Shown in pieces: positions 38,476-46,735 of a stretch of 52,669 bases of DNA (position 1 is its first letter; every line of letters starts with the position of its first letter). The stretch covers positions 1 through 52,669 of the forward strand of contig JAFBAP010000100.1 in NCBI GenBank assembly GCA_019247695.1. Reading direction: 5' to 3'. A program made the translations under genes and the position numbers. A model generated the notes under the pieces. The model was not told where the DNA came from. It searched no databases and was given only the letters and a program-made list of their open reading frames with translations. This stretch comes from Verrucomicrobiota bacterium. GTDB taxonomy: Bacteria; Verrucomicrobiota; Verrucomicrobiia; Chthoniobacterales; JAFAMB01.

Positions 38476-40254
38476 TTAATCCGAAAACATTTCCTGGAGC
38501 TCTTTCACGCTGTGACGGGCGGTGAACTGCACGAATGTTTCCTGCCGACCCTTCCGCCGATTCAGGTAGGTCTTCAGCACCCGTTCCAGCAACGCCGGAA
38601 TCTGGCTGAAAGGAATGCCGTGAAAGACTTCTCGTCCGAGCGCCTGGCCGCCCACGCATTTGCCCCCGAGGAGGATATGGTAGGCTTCCACCTGTTCGCC
38701 GCTGAGCGAAACTTTCGCACCCAGCAACCCGATGTCGCCGATGTAGTGCTGCGCGCAGGAGTTCGGGCACCCGGTAAGGTGGATGTTGATCGGCTGATCC
38801 AGTTTTACCTTCTTTTCCAGGTAGCGTCCGAGTTCGACCGCCTGGCCTTTGGTGTTGGTCGAAGACCAACGGCAGCCGGTGTTGCCCGTACAGGCCACCA
38901 GGCCGCCCATGATCGTGTTGGCCTCGTAATGAAAGCCCATTTTGACCAGGTTGCGCTTGACCGTCTCGACAAAGCCGTCCGGAACATCCGGGATCAGCAG
39001 GTTTTGCCAGACGGTGAGCCGCAGGGTGCCTGAACCGTAATTATCCGCGATGTCGGCCAGGCGCCGCATCTGGCGCGTCTTCATCATGCCGACCGTGATC
39101 ACGGCCCCGATGTAGTTGAGGCCCGGCTGCTTCTGTTTGTACACACCGAGGTGCGCGTGCGGCATCGGCGGCTGGGGCGGCACGCAGTCCTGCAGCGGCA
39201 GGCGCACCAGGGGGAAGGCGAGCTTCTTTTCGACTTCCTCCATGAACCTGCCGGTGCCCCACTTATCGATAAGGTATTTAAGCCGCGCCTTTTTTCGATT
39301 GGTGCGGTCGCCGTGTTCGTTGAACACCCGGACGATCGCGGCGGCAACCGCCACGCTGTCGTGGGGCCGGATGATATGGCCGGTATCCCTGGCGAACTGT
39401 TCGTGGCCGGTGATGCCGGCCAGTTGGACGCGGAAATACACGCCCGGATCGACCCCTTTGCCCTCCGGCACCCGTACGGCAATGAAGCCGATGTCGTTGG
39501 TATCGGCCACCGTGCCGATGGCGCCGCCACCCTCAAAGGCGATGTTAAATTTGCGCGGAATTCCGTACAGGTCGCGGTTGTTGAGGATGTAATAGTGCAG
39601 GCCTTTGGCGAGTGGCCGCGTGTCGATCAGTTCGGTGGGATCGATCCCGGCCGTGGCCGGCGCGGTAATGTTGCGGATGTTGTCCACGCCCGAACCGCGC
39701 GAGGTCAGCCCGATTTCCTGCAGTTTGGTCAGGACTTTGATGAGGTTCTTCGGCGCAATTTCACGGATCTGTAGGTTTGCCCGGGTGGTGACGTGCGCGT
39801 AACCGCCGCCCCAGTCATCGGCGACATCCGCCAGGCCGCGCAGCTGGGCCGCCGTGAGTTCGCCGGCCGGAATGCGCAGCCGCAGCATGAATGAGTCCTG
39901 CGTGGGCCCGACGTAAAACAGGCCGTGGAACCGGAACCAGAAGGTGTGTTTCTTGTCCGGGAGCTTGTTTTCGGCCGCGTGAGATATGAGCTCATCCCAG
40001 ACGTCCAGACCGTTGCGTTCGAGCTTCCAAACTTCTTGCTCGCACAGGTCGGACACGGGGGTACCGAAGACCGTTTGCTCCTCCTCGGAGGGCGGCTCGG
40101 CCAGGTTCGGCAGACCGGGCGCAGCCTGGCTGGTGATGAGCCCGTTCGGCAGCTGGCCGGCGAAAGGCCGCCGGAACGCCAGGCCGGCAAAGTACCCTTG
40201 GAGGTATTCCTTCTGTTCGGGACTGAAAGGTTGGTCCATCAAAAGGGCATCCAT
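38476..40254 (-). CDS. nirA: Siroheme [4Fe-4S] nitrite/sulfite reductase, NirA type
   Basis: A 592-residue six-electron reductase. The cluster/siroheme cysteines are Cys455, Cys461, Cys496 and Cys500 (CTGNTGC and GCPNSC). The segment IDTRPLAKGLHYYILNNRDL and GIPRKFNIAF resemble ferredoxin-nitrite reductases. Lys235 and Asn237 in RKFN correspond to the Lys/Asn pair of nitrite reductases; sulfite reductases have Lys/Lys there (RKFK), as I recall. This favours nitrite to ammonium, though some NirA-like proteins reduce sulfite. ATG 40254 is used; another ATG at 40239 is possible. It heads a co-directional run leading to gltB and gltD. Confidence 0.83.
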   Translation of the reverse strand: MDALLMDQPFSPEQKEYLQGYFAGLAFRRPFAGQLPNGLITSQAAPGLPNLAEPPSEEEQTVFGTPVSDLCEQEVWKLERNGLDVWDELISHAAENKLPDKKHTFWFRFHGLFYVGPTQDSFMLRLRIPAGELTAAQLRGLADVADDWGGGYAHVTTRANLQIREIAPKNLIKVLTKLQEIGLTSRGSGVDNIRNITAPATAGIDPTELIDTRPLAKGLHYYILNNRDLYGIPRKFNIAFEGGGAIGTVADTNDIGFIAVRVPEGKGVDPGVYFRVQLAGITGHEQFARDTGHIIRPHDSVAVAAAIVRVFNEHGDRTNRKKARLKYLIDKWGTGRFMEEVEKKLAFPLVRLPLQDCVPPQPPMPHAHLGVYKQKQPGLNYIGAVITVGMMKTRQMRRLADIADNYGSGTLRLTVWQNLLIPDVPDGFVETVKRNLVKMGFHYEANTIMGGLVACTGNTGCRWSSTNTKGQAVELGRYLEKKVKLDQPINIHLTGCPNSCAQHYIGDIGLLGAKVSLSGEQVEAYHILLGGKCVGGQALGREVFHGIPFSQIPALLERVLKTYLNRRKGRQETFVQFTARHSVKELQEMFSD

Positions 40255-40559
40255 ACGCAAATTAATTTCACCGTCGGGCGGCTGGCGACGCGGGCCGGAA
40301 TCAGCAGGTGTGAAATCTCTATGTGATGACTCATAAACTCGTCCCGAGTTGTGTTAGGTCAGGATCCTTTAGCAGCTTCCATTCCGCCTGGCGCCACGCG
40401 CGTAATATTTTTTTCCACCCGGGCAGCCATCGGCCCGCCCGCGATCCATGCGCACCGGTGCAGGTAAAAGCGGGGTTGTGTTCGTGGTCCGGTTGGTGCA
40501 AACATGGTCGCTTTTTCGCCAGGACTGGTGGACTTTAACCAGCGGGCACAGCGTCACAC

Positions 40560-41000
40560 CACGATCACAGCGGAGCAGAATCACACGGCGCCACGGCGGA
40601 CCACGGCGACCACGGCGGGAAGAGGGGAAAGCGTTCGGAGTTCGGAGTTCGGGGTTCGGTCACACGGCGGGCACAGCGGGTGTGGCGGGCACGACGTAAG
40701 GGTTCACACGGCGAACACGGCGGGAAGAGGGGAAAGCGTTCGGAGTTCGGGGTTCGGAGTTCGGAGCGGCGTTATGGGGGTGGGTGCGAGTGTCAGCCTT
40801 GGAGTTGCCGCCGGGTCGTCTTCATCTGTGTCAATCTGTGTGATCTGTGGATGTTTCCTCTTTTCTGCGTGTTCCGCGGAGAATTCGGTCTTCCCACTGT
40901 GCTCCGCCGGACGATTGGATGCGGTGACACGACGTCTCTGAACTCCGAACTCCGAACCCCGAGCGCCGAACGCTTTCCTCTTCCGCCGTGCCCGCCGTGC
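40560..41000. repeat. Composite interspersed repeat with three heptamer arrays
   Basis: A 35-bp segment (cacggcgggaagagg... to ttcggagttcgg) occurs twice in direct orientation, at 40611 and 40716, with a 105-bp period. Each copy ends in TTCGGAG units (40634-40654, three units; 40739-40766, four units). Inverted modules follow: caatctgtgtgatctgtgg (about 40830-40850), tctgcgtgttccgcgg (about 40864-40880), then five CTCCGAA-type units (40936-40970) and cgccgtgcccgccgtg. The block separates the divergent nirA-like and PEPCK-like genes; 40255-40560 holds no credible gene. Confidence 0.75.
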
Positions 41001-41045
41001 TTCGGCATTGCGCTTGCTGCATGGGCAGGGGCGTACCTTGGATCT

Positions 41046-44000
41046 ATGAGCCAGACCCTGAATCCGCCGGACCAGAAACTCATCCGATACATCAACCTCA
41101 AACTGGCGGCCCTTGGGTGCCCAACGGTCGAGACCGGCGACGGCGCCGAGTTCAAAGAAATGGCCGCCCTGCTGGCGCATCAGCGGGAGGTACACCGGCT
41201 GCTGGCCAACTATCTCCCGCCGGCAGACAACCGCATCCAGACCTTCTTGTACGATTACCTGCAGGATGCGCCGTTGGCGAAACTGCCGTCGCGCACGTTC
41301 GTGCTGGACCGGCCCGGGTTGGCGCGGGCGCTCTCGCTGGCGCCGGGCAACGACGAATTCAAGTCGGACCTGCTGCATTCGTACCGGCTTTCTCAAGGGG
41401 TTTTGCACAATCCCAAGAGCGACCGCCGGACGACGCAGGGGACTTTCCACATTGCTGAAGGCGGCCTGCCGGTGCCGGACGACAAAGTCGCGGTGCCGAA
41501 ACGCGCCTTCGGCCGGTTGCTCCAACTGGCCCTGACGCCCCCGCCGGCGATGCTGCAGCTGCCGTTTACCTCGGCGCAGGCGCAACGGGCGGAATGCTTC
41601 GTTTCCCTGCTGTTGCGGCCGGTAGTTTGTCCTGCCGTACCGGGAGTCACCACGGAAAAAACGATGGAGATCCGGTTTTTCGCCCCGGGCGGCCTGGTCA
41701 GCAACCTCGATTTTGTCGAGAGCATTTTCGGGAACGGCGGAGATCCGTTTCTGCCGGAGAACGACGCCGGGCTGGACCCTGAGCATTGGACGGGGCACTC
41801 CGGGTGCGTGATTCTGGCGCCGCATCTCACCCAGGTGCGCAAGAAAGACCTGGGATTACCCTCCTGGGAGGCTGCGACCGAGCGCCAACGGCGTGACGGC
41901 GTGTGCTGGCGGGACGCGGCCGAACTCTACAACAACGGCGTTGCCTTCAAGCTGACCTGCCGCGATGAGAGCGGCGTCATCGTCACGATTATTGCCGACA
42001 ACTATTTCGGTTATTGCAAAAAGGAGGTCAAAACGCAGCTCAGCTACTCGGCCAATCTGCTCGGGCTTTGCGAGGAGGAGCACGCGGGCGGCGCGCTGGT
42101 GTTTCCGAGCTATGACCTCGGCGAGAAATTCAGCGGTGACCTTCACGTGGTCCGTTCCGGGCACACCTACGGTGAGATGGTATCCTTATACAGTGACCTG
42201 ATGGACGTTCGTCCGGAAGGCTTCGCGGTCGACAAGCGGTTTCCGGACATCATTTACGTGCGTGAAGACGTCTGTTTTGACCTGCACGCGCAGTCGGTGA
42301 GCTGGACCCATGAGGGCGCCAGCCACTCGATCAAGTTACTACCGGGTCGCACCTACGTCCGGCCTTCCGGTTACAAGGTGCAAATGGTCAAACCGCCCGG
42401 GGGCCGGGCGTGGCGCCTGATCGGGACGGTCGCCGAGGGCACGCTTTGTCATAAACCCTGCACGGTGTCGGGCGGCGGAAAATCGGAAATTTCCAAGCCG
42501 ATCGGCGACGCGATCCTCCAGGGGCCGGTATTTGTCGCGGATTTTCACAAAGACTTCGACCGGGTCGCAGAGTTGATCAACCGCAACTACGGGGGCCGTT
42601 TCCGGGCCGGCCGCAAACGGCCGGCGAGCCGTCCGATCCTAAGCCCTGAGCGATCGCTGGGCTCGGTGATCAAGCTGCTTACGCCTGCGCCGGACGAATA
42701 TACGGACGAGTACTCGGCCTGGCTCGATTCGATCCCTCAGTACATCAAGGAACTCGTCTTTGTGGTGAAGCGTTTTTATCGTCCTGAATGGGGCGATACC
42801 TGGCGCGAGCATTTCAGCGTCGACGTCATCAACGGTGTCCCCGCGCACGAGTTAAAATGCAATGACCGCAAGCTCGTGGCGAACTTTCTGCGGGTAGGTT
42901 ACAATCCGGACGGTTCATGGCGCACGTTCGGGTTGCGCAAGGATTTCTATCCGGCGGCGAAAGTCCCCCTGGAAGACGATATCACCGCATCGGTTGTCGT
43001 GGCTGCCGGCCAGTTGCAGGGGCTGAATCCGGAGTATCGCCAGCCTTCCGTCAAGTTCGTCAAGAACACCGAACAGCGACTCTTTCAGCGTCCGGATGAC
43101 GCCATCCATCCCGGGTACGATAAACAGACCGAGTGTGATTTTGCGCAGCCTGGAAACTTCTTTTCCAACTACGAACCGCTGGCCCGGGCCGACGCGATCC
43201 GTCTGGTTGAAGACGCGATCACCTTTGACCGGTTCACCGGATCGATGCAGGAGTTGATCCGGCGGGCCGCCGACGCGGGTAACGGCGCCTATTTCGTCTC
43301 CTCGGCTCACCCGCGCATCGTGGAGGGCAAACCCTCAAAAAACCCGCGTTACCTGCAGTGCCGGCAGGATCTCGCCAATCCGCGGGACGCTTACCTTGCT
43401 GAGGCCGGCACGCGTCTGCGCCGGCGCATTCCTCTCCGCAAACCCGTTTATGCGCCGGTCAACGCCGTCCTGCCCGGCCGCCGCAATAACCCGCCGGAAG
43501 GTCCCATCCGCCCGCTGGCCGTGTTTAATCCGATCCATTACCTCGAGCTGCCGGAGCTTTTTATGGAGTTCATTTGCAGCATGACCGGCAAATCGCCTTC
43601 GACCACGGGCGTCGGCTCCGAGGGCGCCCTGACCAAAGGCCCTTTTAATGCGCTGCCCCCGATCATCGACCTGAACGCTGCGCTGGTTTCTTACCTGCTG
43701 ACCGGAGACGCCGTCTTCGTGACCGCGGCGGGCTACGCCGGCCCCCATTTCCGCGTTGATCATGACGTCAGCCTCCTCGTGCCGGAAATCTGGTCGCGTA
43801 TGGCGGTCGCCGAGCGTGACCCGCGGTTTCTGATCGACGGCGGTTACCTTGAAAAGTGCTCCGACTTCGTCTACAGCGGGCGCACGGTCCGCGCCAGCCT
43901 GCTCGGGTACCGGATCACGAAACGTTTTGTCGCGGCATTCTTCGGCCGCGTTTTCAACCACCCCGACGCCGTCCTGACGGAAACGATGCTGCGGCCGGAG

Positions 44001-44453
44001 CTTCAGGACCTCGCTGTTTTCGCCGACGGAATGGAAAACATTATTGCCACGCAAAGACGCGTCGCGCAAAGTTACTTTGATGATGGCAGTATCGCGTCGG
44101 CCTGCCCGCCATTGCGAGCGCTTTTGCACCTCATGGTGCACGAGCAGTTCGAAGGCAAGGATCTCGCTCACCCCGAGATTCGCGCGCTTTTCACCCGTGA
44201 CGGCATGCTCGCGAGCGGTTGGTACGCCGAGCGGCTTTCCGCCAAACAGAAGGTCAATGCCCGTCTGTGGGCTCGCCACGTGCACACGTTGGAAACGTTC
44301 ATGGCTAAATCGAACTACAGCGATGAAGCGGCCCGGCTTCGGATCGATGACCGCCTGGAACGGGCACGCAAAACCCTGGACGCGATTCGTGCGCCGGAAT
44401 ACGAAAAGTCGTTGCGCGGAACCATCGGTGTGCAACCGCTAAACCCTGCATGA
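41046..44453 (+). CDS. Putative pyrophosphate-type phosphoenolpyruvate carboxykinase
   Basis: A 1135-residue soluble protein without obvious signal or membrane segments. Its length fits the PPi-dependent PEPCKs known from Entamoeba and Propionibacterium (about 1100-1150 residues). The segment at residues 322-346 (GYCKKEVKTQLSYSANLL...EEEH) resembles the metal-site segment of GTP-PEPCK: Lys326 and His346 are 20 residues apart, exactly the K244-H264 spacing of the rat enzyme as I remember it. The nucleotide P-loop of GTP-PEPCK (FPSACGKTN) is not conserved; the similar place reads FPSYDLGEK, as expected if pyrophosphate replaces the nucleotide. It overlaps a phosphofructokinase gene by ATGA. ATG 41046 is chosen because the open frame upstream is repeat DNA. 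Confidence 0.72.
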   Translation: MSQTLNPPDQKLIRYINLKLAALGCPTVETGDGAEFKEMAALLAHQREVHRLLANYLPPADNRIQTFLYDYLQDAPLAKLPSRTFVLDRPGLARALSLAPGNDEFKSDLLHSYRLSQGVLHNPKSDRRTTQGTFHIAEGGLPVPDDKVAVPKRAFGRLLQLALTPPPAMLQLPFTSAQAQRAECFVSLLLRPVVCPAVPGVTTEKTMEIRFFAPGGLVSNLDFVESIFGNGGDPFLPENDAGLDPEHWTGHSGCVILAPHLTQVRKKDLGLPSWEAATERQRRDGVCWRDAAELYNNGVAFKLTCRDESGVIVTIIADNYFGYCKKEVKTQLSYSANLLGLCEEEHAGGALVFPSYDLGEKFSGDLHVVRSGHTYGEMVSLYSDLMDVRPEGFAVDKRFPDIIYVREDVCFDLHAQSVSWTHEGASHSIKLLPGRTYVRPSGYKVQMVKPPGGRAWRLIGTVAEGTLCHKPCTVSGGGKSEISKPIGDAILQGPVFVADFHKDFDRVAELINRNYGGRFRAGRKRPASRPILSPERSLGSVIKLLTPAPDEYTDEYSAWLDSIPQYIKELVFVVKRFYRPEWGDTWREHFSVDVINGVPAHELKCNDRKLVANFLRVGYNPDGSWRTFGLRKDFYPAAKVPLEDDITASVVVAAGQLQGLNPEYRQPSVKFVKNTEQRLFQRPDDAIHPGYDKQTECDFAQPGNFFSNYEPLARADAIRLVEDAITFDRFTGSMQELIRRAADAGNGAYFVSSAHPRIVEGKPSKNPRYLQCRQDLANPRDAYLAEAGTRLRRRIPLRKPVYAPVNAVLPGRRNNPPEGPIRPLAVFNPIHYLELPELFMEFICSMTGKSPSTTGVGSEGALTKGPFNALPPIIDLNAALVSYLLTGDAVFVTAAGYAGPHFRVDHDVSLLVPEIWSRMAVAERDPRFLIDGGYLEKCSDFVYSGRTVRASLLGYRITKRFVAAFFGRVFNHPDAVLTETMLRPELQDLAVFADGMENIIATQRRVAQSYFDDGSIASACPPLRALLHLMVHEQFEGKDLAHPEIRALFTRDGMLASGWYAERLSAKQKVNARLWARHVHTLETFMAKSNYSDEAARLRIDDRLERARKTLDAIRAPEYEKSLRGTIGVQPLNPA

Positions 44454-45841
44454 AGCGCATCGCGATTCTTACCGCCGGTGGTGACACGCCCGCCTTAAAC
44501 CCGACCATCCACGGCGCGGTGGTGCGGGCAAACCAGTTAAAAGTCGAAATCTTCGGACTGATCAAAGGGTTTAACAGCCTGTTCAATCCGCGCCTGCCGC
44601 ACGTGCATCTTAACCCGCTATTTCACGAAATCCCGGAGCTGGACCCAACCAAAGGGGGGACGCTCGTCGGTTCGTCACGGGATTTCGTGGATCCGGACAA
44701 GAAGGACGACCTCGACTGCGCCGTGGCGCGGCTCGGGAAGCTTGGCATCGAAGGCCTGATCTGCGTCGGCGGGGACGGCACGCTCAACGGCCTGCAGCCG
44801 ATCGCCGATCGGCTGCCTACCGTGCTCGCGCCGAAGACGATCGACAATGACCTTGGCCTGAATTACCCGAGCGAACCCGATGAGATGATTCGCGTGAACG
44901 ATCCGAGCGGCAAAGGGTTCCAGTACAAACGCAGCGGTTCAGAGGCGGTGTTCGCGCTCGACCAGCTCGTTAATTACTGCACCCCGGGGTACGCCACCGC
45001 CGTTTATGTTTCCGCCAACGGCGTCGAGCGCGTCCGTACGACCGCCGAGAGCCACCGGCGCATCGCGATCATCGAAGTCATGGGCCGCCACTCCGGCTAT
45101 ATCGCCCTCGGCACGGCGTACGGGCGGCCGGACCTCATCCTGGTGCCCGAACACCCGCTCGAACTTGAACGCCTGGTTGAACGGGTAAAACAGCTCTACG
45201 ATCTTCAGAAAAACGTCGTGATCGTCTGCGGCGAAGGCATCGTGGACGAGCAGGGGCGTGAACTCGGGGCCGAAACCAAGACCACCGATCCGGCCGGCAA
45301 TATCCAGCTCAGCGGCGCTGCGGAAGCGCTGCGGGCAAAACTGATCCAGTTGATCGGCGATAAGTATTTCCAGCTTTACCGTCGCGCGCAGTCGGCGCGG
45401 GAGGCGATCTTTACCCGGAAAGTGGGGCACAGCCAGCGCGGCGGAAGACCGATCCTGTTTGACCGCTTCTACGCCGCACAACTCGGCGCAAAAGCCGTTG
45501 AACTGCTGCTCGAAGGGCGCAACAACGCCGTTTCGATTCTCCAGTACAGCCCGAGCCAGGGTTTCCAGGTGGACGGGTTCGACGCCAATCGTTTCCGCGA
45601 CCGCTGGGGCCATACCCACGCCCGGCGCATGCACCCGGACCTGTACGATCCGCTGCGGATGAAACCATCACGCCTCGGCATCGATTATCTGACGCCCATC
45701 TTCACCGATGCCATCGGCTACGACGATATGGAGTACCAGCGCACCACGCTTTTCGCACAGGCAAATCTTACCCAGCCTTATCACTCGGTTAATACCGACG
45801 TTAACAAGCGGATTCGTTACCTCGCGCCGGACATCGGGTAA
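44450..45841 (+). CDS. 6-phosphofructokinase, possibly pyrophosphate-dependent
   Basis: A 463-residue PFK-A family enzyme. Landmarks: TAGGDTPALN, GGDGTLNGL (Gly110), PKTIDNDLG (Lys129, catalytic Asp132), EVMGRHSGYIALGTAYG, and VGHSQRGGRP. Position 124 in E. coli numbering is Lys, as in PPi-dependent enzymes, whereas position 104 is Gly, as in ATP-dependent ones; this Gly/Lys mix leaves the phosphate donor undecided. The ATG overlaps the stop of the putative PPi-PEPCK, an argument for PPi. The stop TAA is inside a GGGTAAC repeat unit (IGTKRIRYLAPDIG-like C-terminus ends APDIG). Confidence 0.9.
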   Translation: MKRIAILTAGGDTPALNPTIHGAVVRANQLKVEIFGLIKGFNSLFNPRLPHVHLNPLFHEIPELDPTKGGTLVGSSRDFVDPDKKDDLDCAVARLGKLGIEGLICVGGDGTLNGLQPIADRLPTVLAPKTIDNDLGLNYPSEPDEMIRVNDPSGKGFQYKRSGSEAVFALDQLVNYCTPGYATAVYVSANGVERVRTTAESHRRIAIIEVMGRHSGYIALGTAYGRPDLILVPEHPLELERLVERVKQLYDLQKNVVIVCGEGIVDEQGRELGAETKTTDPAGNIQLSGAAEALRAKLIQLIGDKYFQLYRRAQSAREAIFTRKVGHSQRGGRPILFDRFYAAQLGAKAVELLLEGRNNAVSILQYSPSQGFQVDGFDANRFRDRWGHTHARRMHPDLYDPLRMKPSRLGIDYLTPIFTDAIGYDDMEYQRTTLFAQANLTQPYHSVNTDVNKRIRYLAPDIG

Positions 45842-45960
45842 CGGGTAACGGGGGCGATGGTGGAGGGAGGGGCCACCCATGAGAAGGCTATGATTTCTCG
45901 TCCCGTCGTGGCCGCGTCTCGCGCGGGGCCTGACGCCAGTAACCCGTTACCCGTTACCCG
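45835..45960. repeat. Inverted heptamer arrays between convergent genes
   Basis: The left arm 45835-45852 (two GGGTAAC units plus flank) is a perfect 18-bp reverse complement of the right arm 45943-45960 (part of three GTTACCC-type units, 45939-45959). The left array contains the phosphofructokinase stop codon; the right array lies nine bases from the araD stop. Transcripts from both sides could fold into a hairpin with a 90-base loop, so it may act as a bidirectional 3' end signal. Confidence 0.8.
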
Positions 45961-45968
45961 ACACGGAG

Positions 45969-46664
45969 TCACGCCTGGCCGTAGTAGGCGGCGGCGCCAT
46001 GCTTGCGCAGGAAATGCTTGTCGAGCAATGCCTGGGGAATGGGCGGGGCATTCGGATTAAGTTGGAGCGCCTTCATCGCCATCTCGGCGATGACCTCCAG
46101 CGCCAAAGCGTTTTCAACGGCTTTTTTACCGCTTGGGCCCCAGGCGAACGGCCCGTGGCTTTGGACGAGCACCGCGCAGATCTGCGTCGGGTCCAGATCC
46201 TTGAAACGCTCGACGATGACGTTGCCGGTCTCCCATTCGTAGGCGGACTCAATTTCCTGCGGGGTCATCATGCGCGTCACCGGCACGCTGCCGTAGAAAT
46301 AATCGGCATGCGTCGTCCCGAAACAGGGGATTTCCCGACCGGCTTGCGCGAAGGCGACGGCATTGCGCGAATGGGTATGCACCACTGCGCGAATGCCTTG
46401 AAACGCCTGGAATAAACGGCGATGGGTCGGGGTATCGGAGGAGGGACGCAACGACCCCTCCACGATCCGGCCGCCATAGTCCACGATCACCATGTCGTTT
46501 GATTGCAGGACGCTATAGTCAACGCCGCTGGGTTTAATCGCGAAAACCCCGCGCGCGGGATCGGCCACGCTGACGTTGCCGAACGTCAGGTCGATCAACC
46601 TGTGTTCCGGCAGCAGCAGGTTGGCCTCGTAACACTCTTCCTTGATCTCACGATAGCTGCTCAT
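45969..46664 (-). CDS. araD: L-ribulose-5-phosphate 4-epimerase
   Basis: A 231-residue class II aldolase-fold enzyme that turns L-ribulose 5-phosphate into D-xylulose 5-phosphate. Metal and catalytic motifs are present: TFGNVSVAD, IKPSGVDY, VVHTHSRNAVAFAQ (two zinc His), FGTTHADYF and SHGPFAWG (third His). It lies 71 bp downstream of araA on the same strand. The kinase that should feed it is only a remnant here. Confidence 0.95.
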   Translation of the reverse strand: MSSYREIKEECYEANLLLPEHRLIDLTFGNVSVADPARGVFAIKPSGVDYSVLQSNDMVIVDYGGRIVEGSLRPSSDTPTHRRLFQAFQGIRAVVHTHSRNAVAFAQAGREIPCFGTTHADYFYGSVPVTRMMTPQEIESAYEWETGNVIVERFKDLDPTQICAVLVQSHGPFAWGPSGKKAVENALALEVIAEMAMKALQLNPNAPPIPQALLDKHFLRKHGAAAYYGQA

Positions 46665-46735
46665 GATAGCCGTACGACTCCTCTGATTTGATTCTTGTCA
46701 TTTATAGGTATCCTGGCCGAGCCACGGGCCGGGCG

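Noticed and set aside
40680-41045. Upstream extension of the PEPCK-like frame by 122 codons
   Set aside because: The extension is repeat DNA (cacggcg and heptamer units). The protein from ATG 41046 has ordinary composition throughout.
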